DNA of 64,000 bases, from assembly GCA_030432255.1 (NCBI GenBank), contig JAUIHS010000011.1, positions 62,001 to 126,000 of the forward strand, written 5' to 3'. Position numbers and translations under genes: made by a program. Below, piece after piece: positions 9,501-18,449 of this stretch (position 1 is its first letter; every line of letters starts with the position of its first letter). The DNA is from Phycisphaerae bacterium (lineage in GTDB: Bacteria > Planctomycetota > Phycisphaerae > Phycisphaerales > UBA1924). The notes beneath the pieces were generated by a model. That model did not search any database, was not told the origin of the DNA, and worked only from the letters and a program-made list of their open reading frames with translations.

Positions 9501-10076
9501 ATGGATGATCCCCGGAAGACCGCGACCCTGCTGCTGCGGGATATCCAGGCGGGCGATCGGGAAGCGAGCGAGCAACTGGTCAACCTCGTCTACGAGGATC
9601 TGCGGCACCTCGCCGTCAAAATGATGCGAGAGGAGCGGCGCGATCACACGCTCGATCCAACATCGGTCGTTCACGAGGCTTATCTCCGACTCGTGAATCA
9701 GGACCGCACGACCTGGCGCGATCGCGTGCACTTCTTCGCCGTGGCCGCGGAGATGATGCGACGAGTGCTGGTGGACCACGCGCGGACCCGAGGACGGCTG
9801 AAGCGCGGCGGAGATCGGGTCCGTGTGACCTTCTCGGAGGCGGGTCTCGAAGCGGTTGAGCCGGTGGCGGAGATTGATGTACTGGCACTCGACCAGTCCC
9901 TGGAGCGCCTGGCCGCGCTCAATCAGCGCCAGGCGGATGTGGTCAAGCTTCGGTACTTCGCAGGCCTCACCAACGAAGAAGTGGCATCCGTACTGGGCGT
10001 TCATCGGTCGACGATTGCAGATGACTGGTCCGTCGCCCGGGCGTGGCTCTCCGCGGACATGGATGATGCCCGGTGA
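9501..10076 (+). CDS. ECF-type RNA polymerase sigma factor (Sigma70_ECF family)
   Basis: A 191-residue sigma factor. The N-terminal half carries region 2 (LVNLVYEDLRHLA, then LDPTSVVHEAYLRLV); the C-terminal half carries region 4 with a helix-turn-helix (LTNEEVASVLGVHRSTIADDW). The HxLDPTxxVHEAYLRL pattern is characteristic of the ECF family abundant in Planctomycetes and Acidobacteria. Its stop overlaps the start of the Ser/Thr kinase gene, so the two are translationally coupled. Family knowledge: such ECF factors are often controlled by the linked kinase instead of by a membrane anti-sigma factor. That this applies here is inference. Confidence 0.93.
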   Translation: MDDPRKTATLLLRDIQAGDREASEQLVNLVYEDLRHLAVKMMREERRDHTLDPTSVVHEAYLRLVNQDRTTWRDRVHFFAVAAEMMRRVLVDHARTRGRLKRGGDRVRVTFSEAGLEAVEPVAEIDVLALDQSLERLAALNQRQADVVKLRYFAGLTNEEVASVLGVHRSTIADDWSVARAWLSADMDDAR

Positions 10077-12775
10077 GCATGACACCGGAGCACCATGACA
10101 TCCTGACGCGCGCCTTTCTTGAAGCGCGCGATATGGACAGTGACGAGCGACGGGCCGTTATCGAACGAATCACCTCCGTTGAGGCCAATCTCGGAAGTCG
10201 CCTCGAACGAATGCTGGAGAAGCACGACCAGAGCGCCGCCGCGGATGCACGAACCTCCGGCGCCTGGACACCACGCTGGAGCCTGCTGGGTGCCGATGAA
10301 GATGCGGCACCCGATCGCATCGGTCCTTACGAGATCATCGAGGAGATTGGTCGCGGCGGCATGGGGATCGTCTACCGGGCTCGCCAGTCGCACCCGCAGC
10401 GCGACGTTGCCTTGAAGGTGCAGCGGACGGGCGGCATGTCGACGCTTGGTCGTCGTCGCTTCGAGTTCGAGATCGAGGCGCTGGGTCGGCTCAGACATCC
10501 CGGGATCGCACCGCTCTTTGAGGCCGGCCTGATGCAGGTCGGGGATCGGACAACACCCTGGTTCGCCATGGAACTGATCGATGGTGCACCGCTGATCGAG
10601 TACATCGAGAGCCATCAGCCCGGCACCGAAGCGCGGGTCGGTCTCATCCTGCGCATTTGTGATGCCGTGGCGTATGCGCATCGTCGCGGCATCATTCATC
10701 GCGATCTGAAACCGGCCAACGTGTTGATGGCTGAAGATGACCAGTCGATCGCACAGCCGAGGATCCTGGACTTCGGGGTCGCGCGACTTGTCGACCCCGG
10801 TGACGATCGCGTGACGATGCGGACCGAGGCGGGCCAGATCATCGGCACCGTTGCATACATGAGTCCTGAGCAGTTGAATGCGGACCCCGATGCGATCGAT
10901 CAACGCTCGGATGTGTACAGCCTCGGCGCCATGATGTTCGAGACGCTGAGTGGCGAACTGCCGTACGACATTCGCGGCCGAGGGCCCGCCGACGCCATTC
11001 GAGTGATCGCCACCACCGAGGCTCTGCGACTGCGCGGTGTTCGCCCGGACCTGCCGCGGGACCTGGATGCCATCACGGCCCGAGCCATGGCAGAGGATCC
11101 GGATGCCCGCTACCAGAGCGTGGATGCGTTGCAACGTGACCTCGGGCGCTGGCTTCGCGGCGAACCGGTGGAGGCGCACAGCCGCAGCCGCCTTTACCTG
11201 CTCAGGAAGTTCACAGCCCGCAACAAGGTCCTGGTCGGTGGCGTCTGTGCGACCCTGCTGGCCCTGACAGCGGGTCTGATAGCGACCCTCGTGCTTGCGG
11301 ACGCGGAGCGTGAGCAGCGTGCTCGTGCGGAGGCTCGCGCGCAGGAACTGGAGATCACAACGGCGTTCCAGTCACGCATGCTTTCGGAACTGGACCCGGA
11401 GGCCATGGGGCGGACGATTCTCGAAGGCATGCGCGCCGCACAGGCGATCGAACCGGATCGGGTATCGGCGGAACATGCGTCCATGACCGGGCCCGAGGCG
11501 ACGGATATCGCACTGGCAGTCCTGGATGAACACCTGCTGGCGCGTGTCGCCGCCACGATCGATGAGGAATTCAGCGATCTCCCCGACATCGGTTCGGCGC
11601 TGCGTCAGGATCTGGCGGACCTGTATCGCAACTTCGGATTGCTGGAGCGTGCGCTCGAAGAGGGGAGGCGCACGTTGGAGGTGCGACGTGAGCGCTACGG
11701 CGAGGATGATCCACGCACGCTGGAGTCATTGAGCGGACTGGCGTTGACGGAGCACGCACTGGGTGCATTTGATGAGGCGGAGCGGCACCATCGTCTGGCG
11801 CTGTCGGGTCGTGAGCGCGTACTGGGCATGCAGCATCGGGACACATTGACCTCTTGTAATCACCTCGGCTACCTGATGCGCTCGCGAGGGCGATACGACG
11901 AGGCGCGCGTGTTGTACGAGCGTGCGCTTGTGGGGCTGCGGGAAGCCCTGGGGGAACGGCATCGAGAGACGATTCGGACGATGAACAACATTGCCCTGCT
12001 GTACAAGACGCAGGGTGACCTGCCGGGCGCGGAGTCCATGTACCGGCGGGCACTCGATGCGGCGCGCGAAGCGCTCGGTGAAGTTGATCGGCTGACACTC
12101 TCACTCACCGCGAATCTGGGCGTCTGCATCGAGCAACTGGGCCGGGGTGAAGAAGCCATCGCTTACTACGACGCGGCATTGCGCGGCCGGCGCGAAGTTC
12201 TCGGTAGCGATCACCCTGAGACAGTGACGTCCCTCAACAACATGGGGTACCTGCTTCGATCGCTCGGGCGACTCAAGGACGCGGAGCCATACTCGCGCGA
12301 GGCATACGCTCGACGATTGCGCCTGCTGGGTCCCGACCATCCGGCGACGATCAATTCACAGTTCAACGTCGGCAGTTGTCTGCAACTTCAGGGGCGACTC
12401 GACGAGGCGTACCCCATACAGGCCGAAGCCGCGGAGCGTGCACGCCGCGTTCGAGGCGAGACGCACCGGATCACACTCATCATGGAATCCGGCCTTGCGA
12501 CGACACTTCACAGCATGGGGCAGCAGCGTGAGGCGAACGCGCTGTGGAGCAGCGTTCTTGAGCGGGCGCGTCGGGGCCTCGCCAATCATGAACTGCTCGG
12601 TCGATTCCTGCATGACTATGCCGAGTGCCTGATCCGAGAACAGCGCCTGCCTGAAGCCAGATCACTTCTGGTCGAGTCCGTCTCCATCCTCAGGGGCGCC
12701 CTGGGGCCCGACAACTCGCGCACCCGCTCTGCGGAGAATCTGCTGCTGGAGATCGGTCGGGAAGGGAGCGAGTAG
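10073..12775 (+). CDS. Transmembrane Ser/Thr protein kinase with C-terminal TPR repeats
   Basis: Starts with GTG at 10073 overlapping the sigma stop, or ATG at 10079. The kinase domain covers about residues 83-365: glycine loop GRGGMGIVYRA, VAIK-type lysine in DVALKV, catalytic loop HRDLKPANVL, DFGVARL, and the activation-segment GTVAYMSPEQL. A transmembrane helix follows (about 388-408, VGGVCATLLALTAGLIATLV). The C-terminal half (about 520-890) holds a run of roughly 42-residue kinesin-light-chain-like TPRs (such as HRETIRTMNNIALLYKTQG). It is a membrane kinase with a presumably periplasmic TPR sensor, probably controlling the overlapping ECF sigma factor. Confidence 0.95.
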   Translation: MSMTPEHHDILTRAFLEARDMDSDERRAVIERITSVEANLGSRLERMLEKHDQSAAADARTSGAWTPRWSLLGADEDAAPDRIGPYEIIEEIGRGGMGIVYRARQSHPQRDVALKVQRTGGMSTLGRRRFEFEIEALGRLRHPGIAPLFEAGLMQVGDRTTPWFAMELIDGAPLIEYIESHQPGTEARVGLILRICDAVAYAHRRGIIHRDLKPANVLMAEDDQSIAQPRILDFGVARLVDPGDDRVTMRTEAGQIIGTVAYMSPEQLNADPDAIDQRSDVYSLGAMMFETLSGELPYDIRGRGPADAIRVIATTEALRLRGVRPDLPRDLDAITARAMAEDPDARYQSVDALQRDLGRWLRGEPVEAHSRSRLYLLRKFTARNKVLVGGVCATLLALTAGLIATLVLADAEREQRARAEARAQELEITTAFQSRMLSELDPEAMGRTILEGMRAAQAIEPDRVSAEHASMTGPEATDIALAVLDEHLLARVAATIDEEFSDLPDIGSALRQDLADLYRNFGLLERALEEGRRTLEVRRERYGEDDPRTLESLSGLALTEHALGAFDEAERHHRLALSGRERVLGMQHRDTLTSCNHLGYLMRSRGRYDEARVLYERALVGLREALGERHRETIRTMNNIALLYKTQGDLPGAESMYRRALDAAREALGEVDRLTLSLTANLGVCIEQLGRGEEAIAYYDAALRGRREVLGSDHPETVTSLNNMGYLLRSLGRLKDAEPYSREAYARRLRLLGPDHPATINSQFNVGSCLQLQGRLDEAYPIQAEAAERARRVRGETHRITLIMESGLATTLHSMGQQREANALWSSVLERARRGLANHELLGRFLHDYAECLIREQRLPEARSLLVESVSILRGALGPDNSRTRSAENLLLEIGREGSE

Positions 12776-12809
12776 AACAGCGAACCCGCCGGGCCAGATC
12801 ATACGCTGC

Positions 12810-13427
12810 TCATCCCTGTGTGCTCTCAATCACCGCCGATCCGTTCGACATCTCCGTGATGCGCTGGATGCAGTGGGTGGTGCCTTCCTCGGGGACGCGC
12901 AGCGCGAGAGTGACGCGGTCCGCATAGGTCTCGTCGAGGATCTCCGCTTCGAGATCGGGAAGCAGGCGCTTGAGTGGATCGAGTGCCGCATAGTCGATCG
13001 ACACGCGCAGATGCGCCCACGAGATGCGCTCGGTGGTCGACATTTGCTCAAGAGTTTCCCGCACCGCATCGCTGTACGCGCGCGTGAGACCGCCGGTGCC
13101 GAGTTTCACGCCGCCGTACCATCGAGTCACCACCGCAACCACGTCGCCGATGCCGCTGTGACTCAGGACATGCAGCATGGGACGCCCGGCAGTGCCGTGC
13201 GGTTCGCCATCGTCACTCATGCCGACGCGATCCGACGAAGCCGGCGGGCCAATGAGATACGCCCAGCAGTGGTGCGTCGCATCCGGATCGGCGGTGCGGA
13301 TGTCGTCGATGAACGCGCGGGCTTCTTCAACGGAGGCCGCCGGCGCGACGGAGGCGCGGAACCGACTTCGCTGAATCTCGATTTCATGCACCGTGGTGTC
13401 AGCCGGGATGGGATAGCGATCGCCCAT
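12810..13427 (-). CDS. yigZ: YigZ/IMPACT (UPF0029) family protein
   Basis: A 205-residue protein with the UPF0029 signature: EIEIQRSRFRASVAP, HHCWAYLIG, SDDGEPHGTAGRPML, VVAVVTRWYGGVKLGTGGL and RAYSDAVRETL. The C-terminal ferredoxin-like part (DUF1949 in the family) begins near RISWAHLRVSIDY. Length matches bacterial YigZ proteins (about 200-210). The biochemical role in bacteria is not settled; eukaryotic IMPACT acts in translational control. It is a single gene convergent with the kinase gene (34 bp between stops). Confidence 0.93.
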   Translation of the reverse strand: MGDRYPIPADTTVHEIEIQRSRFRASVAPAASVEEARAFIDDIRTADPDATHHCWAYLIGPPASSDRVGMSDDGEPHGTAGRPMLHVLSHSGIGDVVAVVTRWYGGVKLGTGGLTRAYSDAVRETLEQMSTTERISWAHLRVSIDYAALDPLKRLLPDLEAEILDETYADRVTLALRVPEEGTTHCIQRITEMSNGSAVIESTQG

Positions 13428-13504
13428 GACGCCACCTTACGTGGCCCGCGGCACGGCCGCCACAACCGGCCTGAGACGCCTCAGATCGCCGTTTCTGAGA
13501 ATGA

Positions 13505-13951
13505 GCACCAATTCACCAGCCGTTCACGGCTCGCATCGACTCCGCAAGCCCGATCTTCCACGCTTCACCCGATGATCCACCAATGCTCATCGCCCACGGA
13601 GCCATGGACAGGGCCGTTCCCCAGGCACAGAGTGAGCGGCTCGCAGCCGCCTGCGATATGGCGGGCGTACCCAATCAACTCATCATCGTCCCGGATGCAG
13701 GGCATGAGAATCTGGGCGGTATGGCGAATCAGGCGACTGTTGACTTCTTCATGACACACTTCGGCATGGGCTGCTCAAGCGACCTGGATCGCGACGGCGA
13801 GGTGAACTTCGCCGACCTCAACATCGTGCTCGCCGCCTGGGACGACAACGCACCTCAGGGTGACGTCAACGCCGATGGCAACGTGGACTTCAACGACTTC
13901 AACCAGGTCCTGTCTGCTTGGGAAATGGCGTGCGGCGAAGCGTCGAAGTAG
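13505..13951 (+). pseudogene. 5'-truncated secreted esterase/lipase remnant with dockerin-like tail
   Basis: The frame is open from just after a TGA at 13502-13504. Homology-like sequence begins before the first ATG (13583): SPIFHASPDDPPMLIAHG, then D..VPQAQSERLAAAC and IIVPDAGHENLGG. This is the C-terminal third of an alpha/beta hydrolase (esterase/feruloyl-esterase-like), including the acid (AHGAMD) and catalytic His (AGHEN) regions, but the oxyanion hole and nucleophile Ser part is missing. It is followed by an intact double dockerin-like tail (DLDRDGEVNFADLN and DVNADGNVDFNDFN). The upstream 5' portion is absent, with the yigZ promoter region in its place, so this is a deletion remnant. 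A short translated product from ATG 13583 (122 residues) cannot be excluded but would lack a signal peptide. Confidence 0.7.
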
Positions 13952-14033
13952 AAAAACGGCAGTTCCCGCCCGCTGAGATCCGAAAACGAGAGAGATGCCG
14001 TCTCGCACAGCGACACGACGCTCCGTCCGCTCC

Positions 14034-14648
14034 ATGCGCATCCCCTGCGCGTGCCTGGCGTTCGGAGCGTCGCTCCTTTCGGCATGCCGCACCGCGCCTC
14101 ATCCGGAGGTTCGGGTGGAGTTGATCCGTGATGCCGAGCGGTCCGCCGCGTGGTTTGCCTATCACCATCCCGAGATCGGTGAGGAGATGCGGAATTCGGG
14201 CGGGTACGTCATCTTCCCCTCGATGGACGAATGGGGCAGCGGCTTCAGCGGCGGACGCTGGGGGCGCGGAGTCGCCTACAGTCCGGAGGGTACGCACATC
14301 GGCTGGTGTACGGTCAACGCGACCAACTGGGGCCTCCAGATGGGCGTGCACGAATATGATGTTCTTCTCATCTTCCGCGACCGCGCCACGCTCGAAGCCT
14401 ACCAGGGCGATGCACTGTCGCCTGCGATCTCGGGCATGGGTGTTGCCGGTGCCTCCGGTCGAAGTCAGCACGACATGATGGATGAGCGCGTTGCGATCTA
14501 CCACGCATCGAAGGCCGGTCTGATGCTCGGTCTGAACATCGGTGTCGAGATCATGCGCTACGAGCCAGCGGCTCTGAGCATCTCGGCCAACCCGTATCGC
14601 CGTGCACCGCATGCCACGGACGTCCGGCGAACAGCCTCACCGGATTGA
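14034..14648 (+). CDS. SYLF/Ysc84-domain lipoprotein
   Basis: A 204-residue protein. The start at ATG 14034 gives a lipoprotein signal ending LLSAC (Cys at about residue 18); the upstream ATG at 13995 would add an arginine-rich leader. The mature domain has the SYLF (Ysc84 actin-binding) pattern: GYVIFPSMDEWGSGFSGGRW, GWCTVNATNWGLQMGV, YDVLLIFRDRATLEAYQ, and the C-terminal KAGLMLGLNIGVEIMRYEP. Family knowledge: SYLF domains bind lipids in eukaryotes; bacterial lipoproteins of this type are envelope proteins of poorly known function. Stands alone between the esterase remnant and the PEP-CTERM-like gene. Confidence 0.88.
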   Translation: MRIPCACLAFGASLLSACRTAPHPEVRVELIRDAERSAAWFAYHHPEIGEEMRNSGGYVIFPSMDEWGSGFSGGRWGRGVAYSPEGTHIGWCTVNATNWGLQMGVHEYDVLLIFRDRATLEAYQGDALSPAISGMGVAGASGRSQHDMMDERVAIYHASKAGLMLGLNIGVEIMRYEPAALSISANPYRRAPHATDVRRTASPD

Positions 14649-14758
14649 TTTTTTCGGTATCGGCCGAATCCGGACCATCCGGCACGGCGAGTACGGGTCT
14701 GAGAGGGTGTTGCACGGCACCCGGCAATTCTGGAGTCAGATCAGAGGAGATCAGAAAG

Positions 14759-15406
14759 ATGAATGTGTATACCCCCGGCACTTTGCTGACGGCTGTCGCT
14801 GCGCTTGGACTGGCCACAACGGCCCAGGCCGAAGACTTTGATGTCACCGGCGGACAGACCAACGTGTTGCTCGACATGGCAACCTTGTCGTCCGCGGCCA
14901 GCCTCGACATGTCGAGCGTTTCCGCCGAAGCCATCGCCCCCGGCGATCTCGGCATGAACAGCGTGGCATTCCCGATCACCAGTTCCACGACATTCTCATA
15001 CGATTCCGGACTCACCGCCTTCAGTGGCGCCATTGATCACTCCGGATCCGTCTTCTTCAACGGCGACACCGTTGAAGTCGGCGACTTCCGCATCGGTTTC
15101 GACGCCACGCGAGTCGGGGGAGCCCGAAGCGGCTTCTTCGTCGAAAGCACGACGGGTATCGCCGCGATCCTCTTCGATGTTGAGAATCCCACCGCGCTGA
15201 CGGCCGACGATACCGGTCTGAGCATTACCTCAAACTTGCTTGTCTCCTCGGAGTTCGCAGGATTCCTGCTCAACAACGGTCTGGCGAGCGCTGATCTCAC
15301 GGGTGCAGACGTGGGTGATGCGCTGGTCGCCGCGGGCATTCCCGCCCCCGGAGCCATCGCCGGATTCAGCCTCATCGGACTGGTCGGACTCCGCCGTCGT
15401 CGATGA
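14759..15406 (+). CDS. Secreted protein with PEP-CTERM-like sorting tail
   Basis: The start at ATG 14759 has AGGAG 10-15 bp upstream; the in-frame ATG at 14645 lies at the end of the preceding gene and is unlikely. The 215-residue product has a signal peptide (LLTAVAALGLATTAQA), a beta-rich Thr/Ser/Gly body of unknown family, and a C-terminus IPAPGAIAGFSLIGLVGLRRRR-type tail (PAPG, hydrophobic helix, four arginines). Tails of this form resemble PEP-CTERM exosortase signals. The function of the body is unknown. Confidence 0.85.
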   Translation: MNVYTPGTLLTAVAALGLATTAQAEDFDVTGGQTNVLLDMATLSSAASLDMSSVSAEAIAPGDLGMNSVAFPITSSTTFSYDSGLTAFSGAIDHSGSVFFNGDTVEVGDFRIGFDATRVGGARSGFFVESTTGIAAILFDVENPTALTADDTGLSITSNLLVSSEFAGFLLNNGLASADLTGADVGDALVAAGIPAPGAIAGFSLIGLVGLRRRR

Positions 15407-15437
15407 GCACCTGATCTCTTTGCAGATCGCTTGAAGA

Positions 15438-15468
15438 CAGCGTGCCTGACCGGGCACGCTGTTTTCTT
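15438..15468 (+). terminator. Rho-independent terminator
   Basis: Perfect 9-bp stem (15438-15446 with 15453-15461), 6-base loop, then TTTTCTTT. It terminates the PEP-CTERM-like gene and lies before the MFS start at 15511, which rules out the earlier in-frame ATG at 15442 as a start. Confidence 0.9.
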
Positions 15469-15510
15469 TGGCGGCTGGCCGGAAGTCCCCCGGTGGCCTA
15501 CCCTCAGCCC

Positions 15511-16821
15511 ATGTTCTACGGCTGGGTTGTCCTTGCCATCTCGTCCGTTGCCATCATGGCGACGTCGCCCGGCCAGTCCTACCTCGTCGGGAAGTTCAAC
15601 GCATCAATCCAGGAATCCCTCGGGATCAGTGATACGGCGCTGGCCCTGGCGTACGGCATCGCGACCGCGATGTCCGCCGTCGTCCTCCTGTGGGTCGGGC
15701 GATTGTCCGACCGTTTCGGGCCGCGGGTGATCATGGGCATCTCCGCCGTGGGCCTCGGCATCTCATGCTGGCTCATCGGTTTCGCCAGCGGTCCCTGGAC
15801 GCTCGGATTGTGCTACTTCCTCCTGCGCTTCATGGGACAGGGCGCGCTGGGTCTCTCCGCGAGTCACTCGGTCGCGATGTGGTTCGAACGTCGGCTGGGG
15901 ACCGCGACAGGAATCAAGTCCCTGTCGATGCCGATCGCCATTCTCTTCCTGCCCAGCCTGACCACCTGGATGATCGGCGCCTACAGCTGGAAGACCGCCT
16001 ACGGACTGCTCGGGGTCGGCGTGTGGGTCGCCATGATTCCGCTCGTTGTCTTCCTCCATCGCAGCCGTCCTGAAGACATCGGCCAGCGCGTCGATGGCGT
16101 CGAACCCACCGGTGAGCCGGCGACTCACCCGCACGCACATCCCGATGCCGAACTCCTTGCCGGCATGGCAACCGAACAGCCGGTCGCTCTGGATCTTGTC
16201 GACGACCCCGAACCGGAGGACGTTCCGGACGAAGTGTGCTTCACGCGACTCGAAGCGATGGCGACGCCGGCCTTCTGGCTGGTGACTGCAGCCATGGTCG
16301 CCAACGCACTCATCGGAACCGCCTTCGTCTTCTTCCTGCGCGAGTTCGGCGACGGCATCGGACTGGCGGAGGGCGCCGATGATCAACTGCTCATGGTCTT
16401 CGCCATCGCCAGTGGGATCGCTTCACCAGTCGTCGGTGTCCTGACGGACAGCATCGCACCTCGCTGGCTCATTGCCTCCGCCTCCGCGCTGCTCGGTGCG
16501 TCATGCCTCGTGTTTGCAGCGGCAGACGGCATCACGCTGGCCTGGGTCGCCATGCTCTGTCTCGCAATGAGCCAGGCACTGATCTTCGTCTGCGGTTCCA
16601 CGCTCTTCGCACGCTTCTTCGGACGCCCTCATCACGGGGCAATCCGCGCGGTACTCACATCATTCATGGTCGCCGGTACGGCCATCGGTCCATGGCTGAC
16701 ATCCGCGATCGCCGCCGCCACGAGCTACGGAAATGCCCTCAGGATGCTCGGATACGTCTGTATCCCACTGGCACTGGCAGGACTTGCGCTTCGCGCGCCC
16801 CAGCAGCCGCAGCGCGACTGA
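15511..16821 (+). CDS. MFS transporter
   Basis: A 436-residue membrane protein starting MFYGWVVLAISSVAIM. About twelve hydrophobic segments are visible in two halves joined by an acidic, His-containing cytoplasmic loop (residues about 195-255). The MFS motif WVGRLSDRFGPRVIMG lies between helices 2 and 3, with the second-half counterpart VVGVLTDSIAPRWLI. The YGWVV start and overall layout resemble the oxalate/formate antiporter and monocarboxylate group of MFS carriers, but the substrate cannot be given. It stands alone, with the type VII-like cluster starting 80 bp downstream on the same strand. Confidence 0.93.
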   Translation: MFYGWVVLAISSVAIMATSPGQSYLVGKFNASIQESLGISDTALALAYGIATAMSAVVLLWVGRLSDRFGPRVIMGISAVGLGISCWLIGFASGPWTLGLCYFLLRFMGQGALGLSASHSVAMWFERRLGTATGIKSLSMPIAILFLPSLTTWMIGAYSWKTAYGLLGVGVWVAMIPLVVFLHRSRPEDIGQRVDGVEPTGEPATHPHAHPDAELLAGMATEQPVALDLVDDPEPEDVPDEVCFTRLEAMATPAFWLVTAAMVANALIGTAFVFFLREFGDGIGLAEGADDQLLMVFAIASGIASPVVGVLTDSIAPRWLIASASALLGASCLVFAAADGITLAWVAMLCLAMSQALIFVCGSTLFARFFGRPHHGAIRAVLTSFMVAGTAIGPWLTSAIAAATSYGNALRMLGYVCIPLALAGLALRAPQQPQRD

Positions 16822-16859
16822 ACATCCGCAATGTCCGCCGCGGCCTGTCCCGTGAACCG

Positions 16860-16865
16860 TATAAT
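16860..16865 (+). promoter_or_regulatory. Candidate -10 element for the WXG/FtsK cluster
   Basis: Consensus TATAAT in GC-rich DNA, 36 bp before the chosen start at 16901. If used, transcription would begin near 16872, after the alternative ATG at 16868, which supports 16901 as the start. No good -35 hexamer is seen. Confidence 0.35.
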
Positions 16866-16900
16866 CCATGCGAAGTGCCCTGCGGAAGGAGTGTGACAGG

Positions 16901-17173
16901 ATGGCCAAGGCTGTTGTTGACCCCGGTGAGCTGCGTCAGTTCGCCCGTGATCTCAAGCGATTCAATTCGGAACTCACGAAGAGCGCCGGTGCCATGCAGT
17001 CCCGCTTCAACACGCTCAGCCAGACGTGGCGCGACCAGGAGCAGCGCAAGTTCGCCGAAGAGTTTGAGCAGGTGATGCGTTCGCTCGCCCGCTTCACGCG
17101 CGTCAGCGAAGAACAGGTTCCGTTCCTGCTCCGCAAGGCGGATCGCATTGACGAGTACCTGAGCCAGCGATGA
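16901..17173 (+). CDS. WXG100-like small helical protein (WxD variant)
   Basis: A 90-residue protein preceded by AAGGAG. It is predicted all-helical with a central turn at SQTWRDQEQRKFAEEF, matching the WXG100 pattern of a Trp followed two residues later by a small or turn residue and then a Phe about eight residues on, but with Asp in place of Gly. Length fits ESAT-6-like proteins (about 100). No signal peptide. The C-terminus EYLSQR does not give a clean YxxxD/E export signal. Its stop overlaps the next start (ATGA). Likely a substrate or structural partner of the ATPase encoded at 18442-22401. Family assignment is by pattern and context. Confidence 0.75.
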   Translation: MAKAVVDPGELRQFARDLKRFNSELTKSAGAMQSRFNTLSQTWRDQEQRKFAEEFEQVMRSLARFTRVSEEQVPFLLRKADRIDEYLSQR

Positions 17174-18231
17174 GACGTCGTGCCCGGGTGACATCCATCG
17201 ATGCTCTGCAGGAGCTGCGTGCTGCGCTGATCGAGTTCGGCGAAGAAGTGCAGCGTGCGCTCATCTCGGCGGACGCTGACGTGTCCCGTGCCACCCGCTT
17301 GATCGGGAGTGAACTCCCGTCGTACTGGAAACAGGAGATCCGCAAGCGCGAACAGGCTGTGGTCAAGGCGCGTATTGATCTCGAAGTGGCCCAGACCTCG
17401 AACCAGAAGAAGTCCACGGTGGAGGAACGCAAGAAGCTGGCACGCATGAAGGAACGGCTCGAGTCCGGACGCGCACGCAGCGAAGCGACCAGGCGATGGA
17501 GACGTCAACTCGATCGCGAAGCCATGATGTACAAGGGGCGCGTCGAGCCACTGTCACGATTCGCACAGGGCACGCTGCCGAGAGCATCACATGCACTGTT
17601 GCAGATGATGGAACGGCTGGAAGAGTACATCACACTCCAGCCCGGCAAGGCCGACTTCGGAGACGATGCCGAGGCCGCGGGTATGGCACGCTCCGGAAGT
17701 GAGACCGGCGAGTCGATGGCGCGGTCCGGCGCGGCACACATCGCCGCGACATTGGGCGACCGCATCGAACAACTGCTTCCCGATGACGAGCAGATCAGCG
17801 CGGCGACTGATGGCGACATGAGTGCACTGCCTGGTTGTGCCATACCGATCGAACAACGACGCCGACTCGGGACCCTCTGCCCGCGCGGTTCGCTTGCCGC
17901 CGGGTCTTCGATTCTCGTCGCAGCCAACGTCCGCACGCCCGGACGACTGGCCTTGCACCGGGACTCTCCCGCTTCGGAGGGTGATTCCGGCTGGCGCGTG
18001 CTTCACCTCGACGAATCCCCTCCGGATGCATGGCTCCGTGTGCCCGTCGCGAAAGTCCTCCGCTCCGGATCGTCCTTCTACGACATCCTCCGGCTGCGGG
18101 CCGGGTGGACCGTGATCGGCAGTGTTCCGGAGACGGAGGCCGATCCGGAGGTGACCACGATTGAGGCGGTCCTCGACCACGCCCGTGAAGAACGATGGGT
18201 CGGGGAACCGGGGCAGGAGGGTGGCGAATGA
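17170..18231 (+). CDS. Coiled-coil protein of unknown family in the WXG/FtsK cluster
   Basis: A 353-residue protein with no signal peptide or membrane segment. Residues about 10-160 are helical and charged, with a Trp at the start of the second long helix (LPSYWKQEIRKREQAV), reminiscent of the helix-turn-helix of WXG/LXG proteins. A coiled coil follows (KKSTVEERKKLARMKERLES). Residues about 165-210 are a low-complexity linker, and a compact C-terminal domain of about 110 residues (from PRGSLAAGSSIL to ALDHA-type helix end) is unrecognised. It overlaps both neighbours by ATGA junctions, so it is made with them. It could be an adaptor, chaperone or large substrate of the system. Confidence 0.7.
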   Translation: MRRRARVTSIDALQELRAALIEFGEEVQRALISADADVSRATRLIGSELPSYWKQEIRKREQAVVKARIDLEVAQTSNQKKSTVEERKKLARMKERLESGRARSEATRRWRRQLDREAMMYKGRVEPLSRFAQGTLPRASHALLQMMERLEEYITLQPGKADFGDDAEAAGMARSGSETGESMARSGAAHIAATLGDRIEQLLPDDEQISAATDGDMSALPGCAIPIEQRRRLGTLCPRGSLAAGSSILVAANVRTPGRLALHRDSPASEGDSGWRVLHLDESPPDAWLRVPVAKVLRSGSSFYDILRLRAGWTVIGSVPETEADPEVTTIEAVLDHAREERWVGEPGQEGGE

Positions 18232-18449
18232 GCGTGCAGTCCGCCGGCCGAGTGCTGCATGACGCCGAGCGCGCACTCTTTCAGAAGTGGAGTCGAGTGA
18301 ACGAGATGTGGAATGACGCGGCAGCCGAGAAGTTCCGCGAGGAGTATCTTGATGACCTGCCGACTATGATCCGGGCTGCGACGTCGGCGATGAACGAGAT
18401 CAACGAGGCCATCCACCGGGCCCGCAGGGAATGTGATCGTGATGGGTGA
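18228..18449 (+). CDS. Second WXG100-like small helical protein (WxD variant)
   Basis: A 73-residue all-helical protein starting MSVQSAGRVLHD, with its ATG overlapping the previous TGA. Its core EMWNDAAAEKFREEY aligns with TWRDQEQRKFAEEF of the first small protein (shared W-x-D, K-F, E-E and an aromatic), so the two are probably paralogues able to form an ESAT-6/CFP-10-like heterodimer. It is shorter than typical WXG100 proteins. Overlaps the ATPase start by 8 bp. Confidence 0.72.
   Translation: MSVQSAGRVLHDAERALFQKWSRVNEMWNDAAAEKFREEYLDDLPTMIRAATSAMNEINEAIHRARRECDRDG

Noticed and set aside
10001-11179. 392-codon minus-strand open frame
   Set aside because: Antisense to the ECF sigma and kinase genes, which show clear family motifs; composition is that of a GC-rich shadow.
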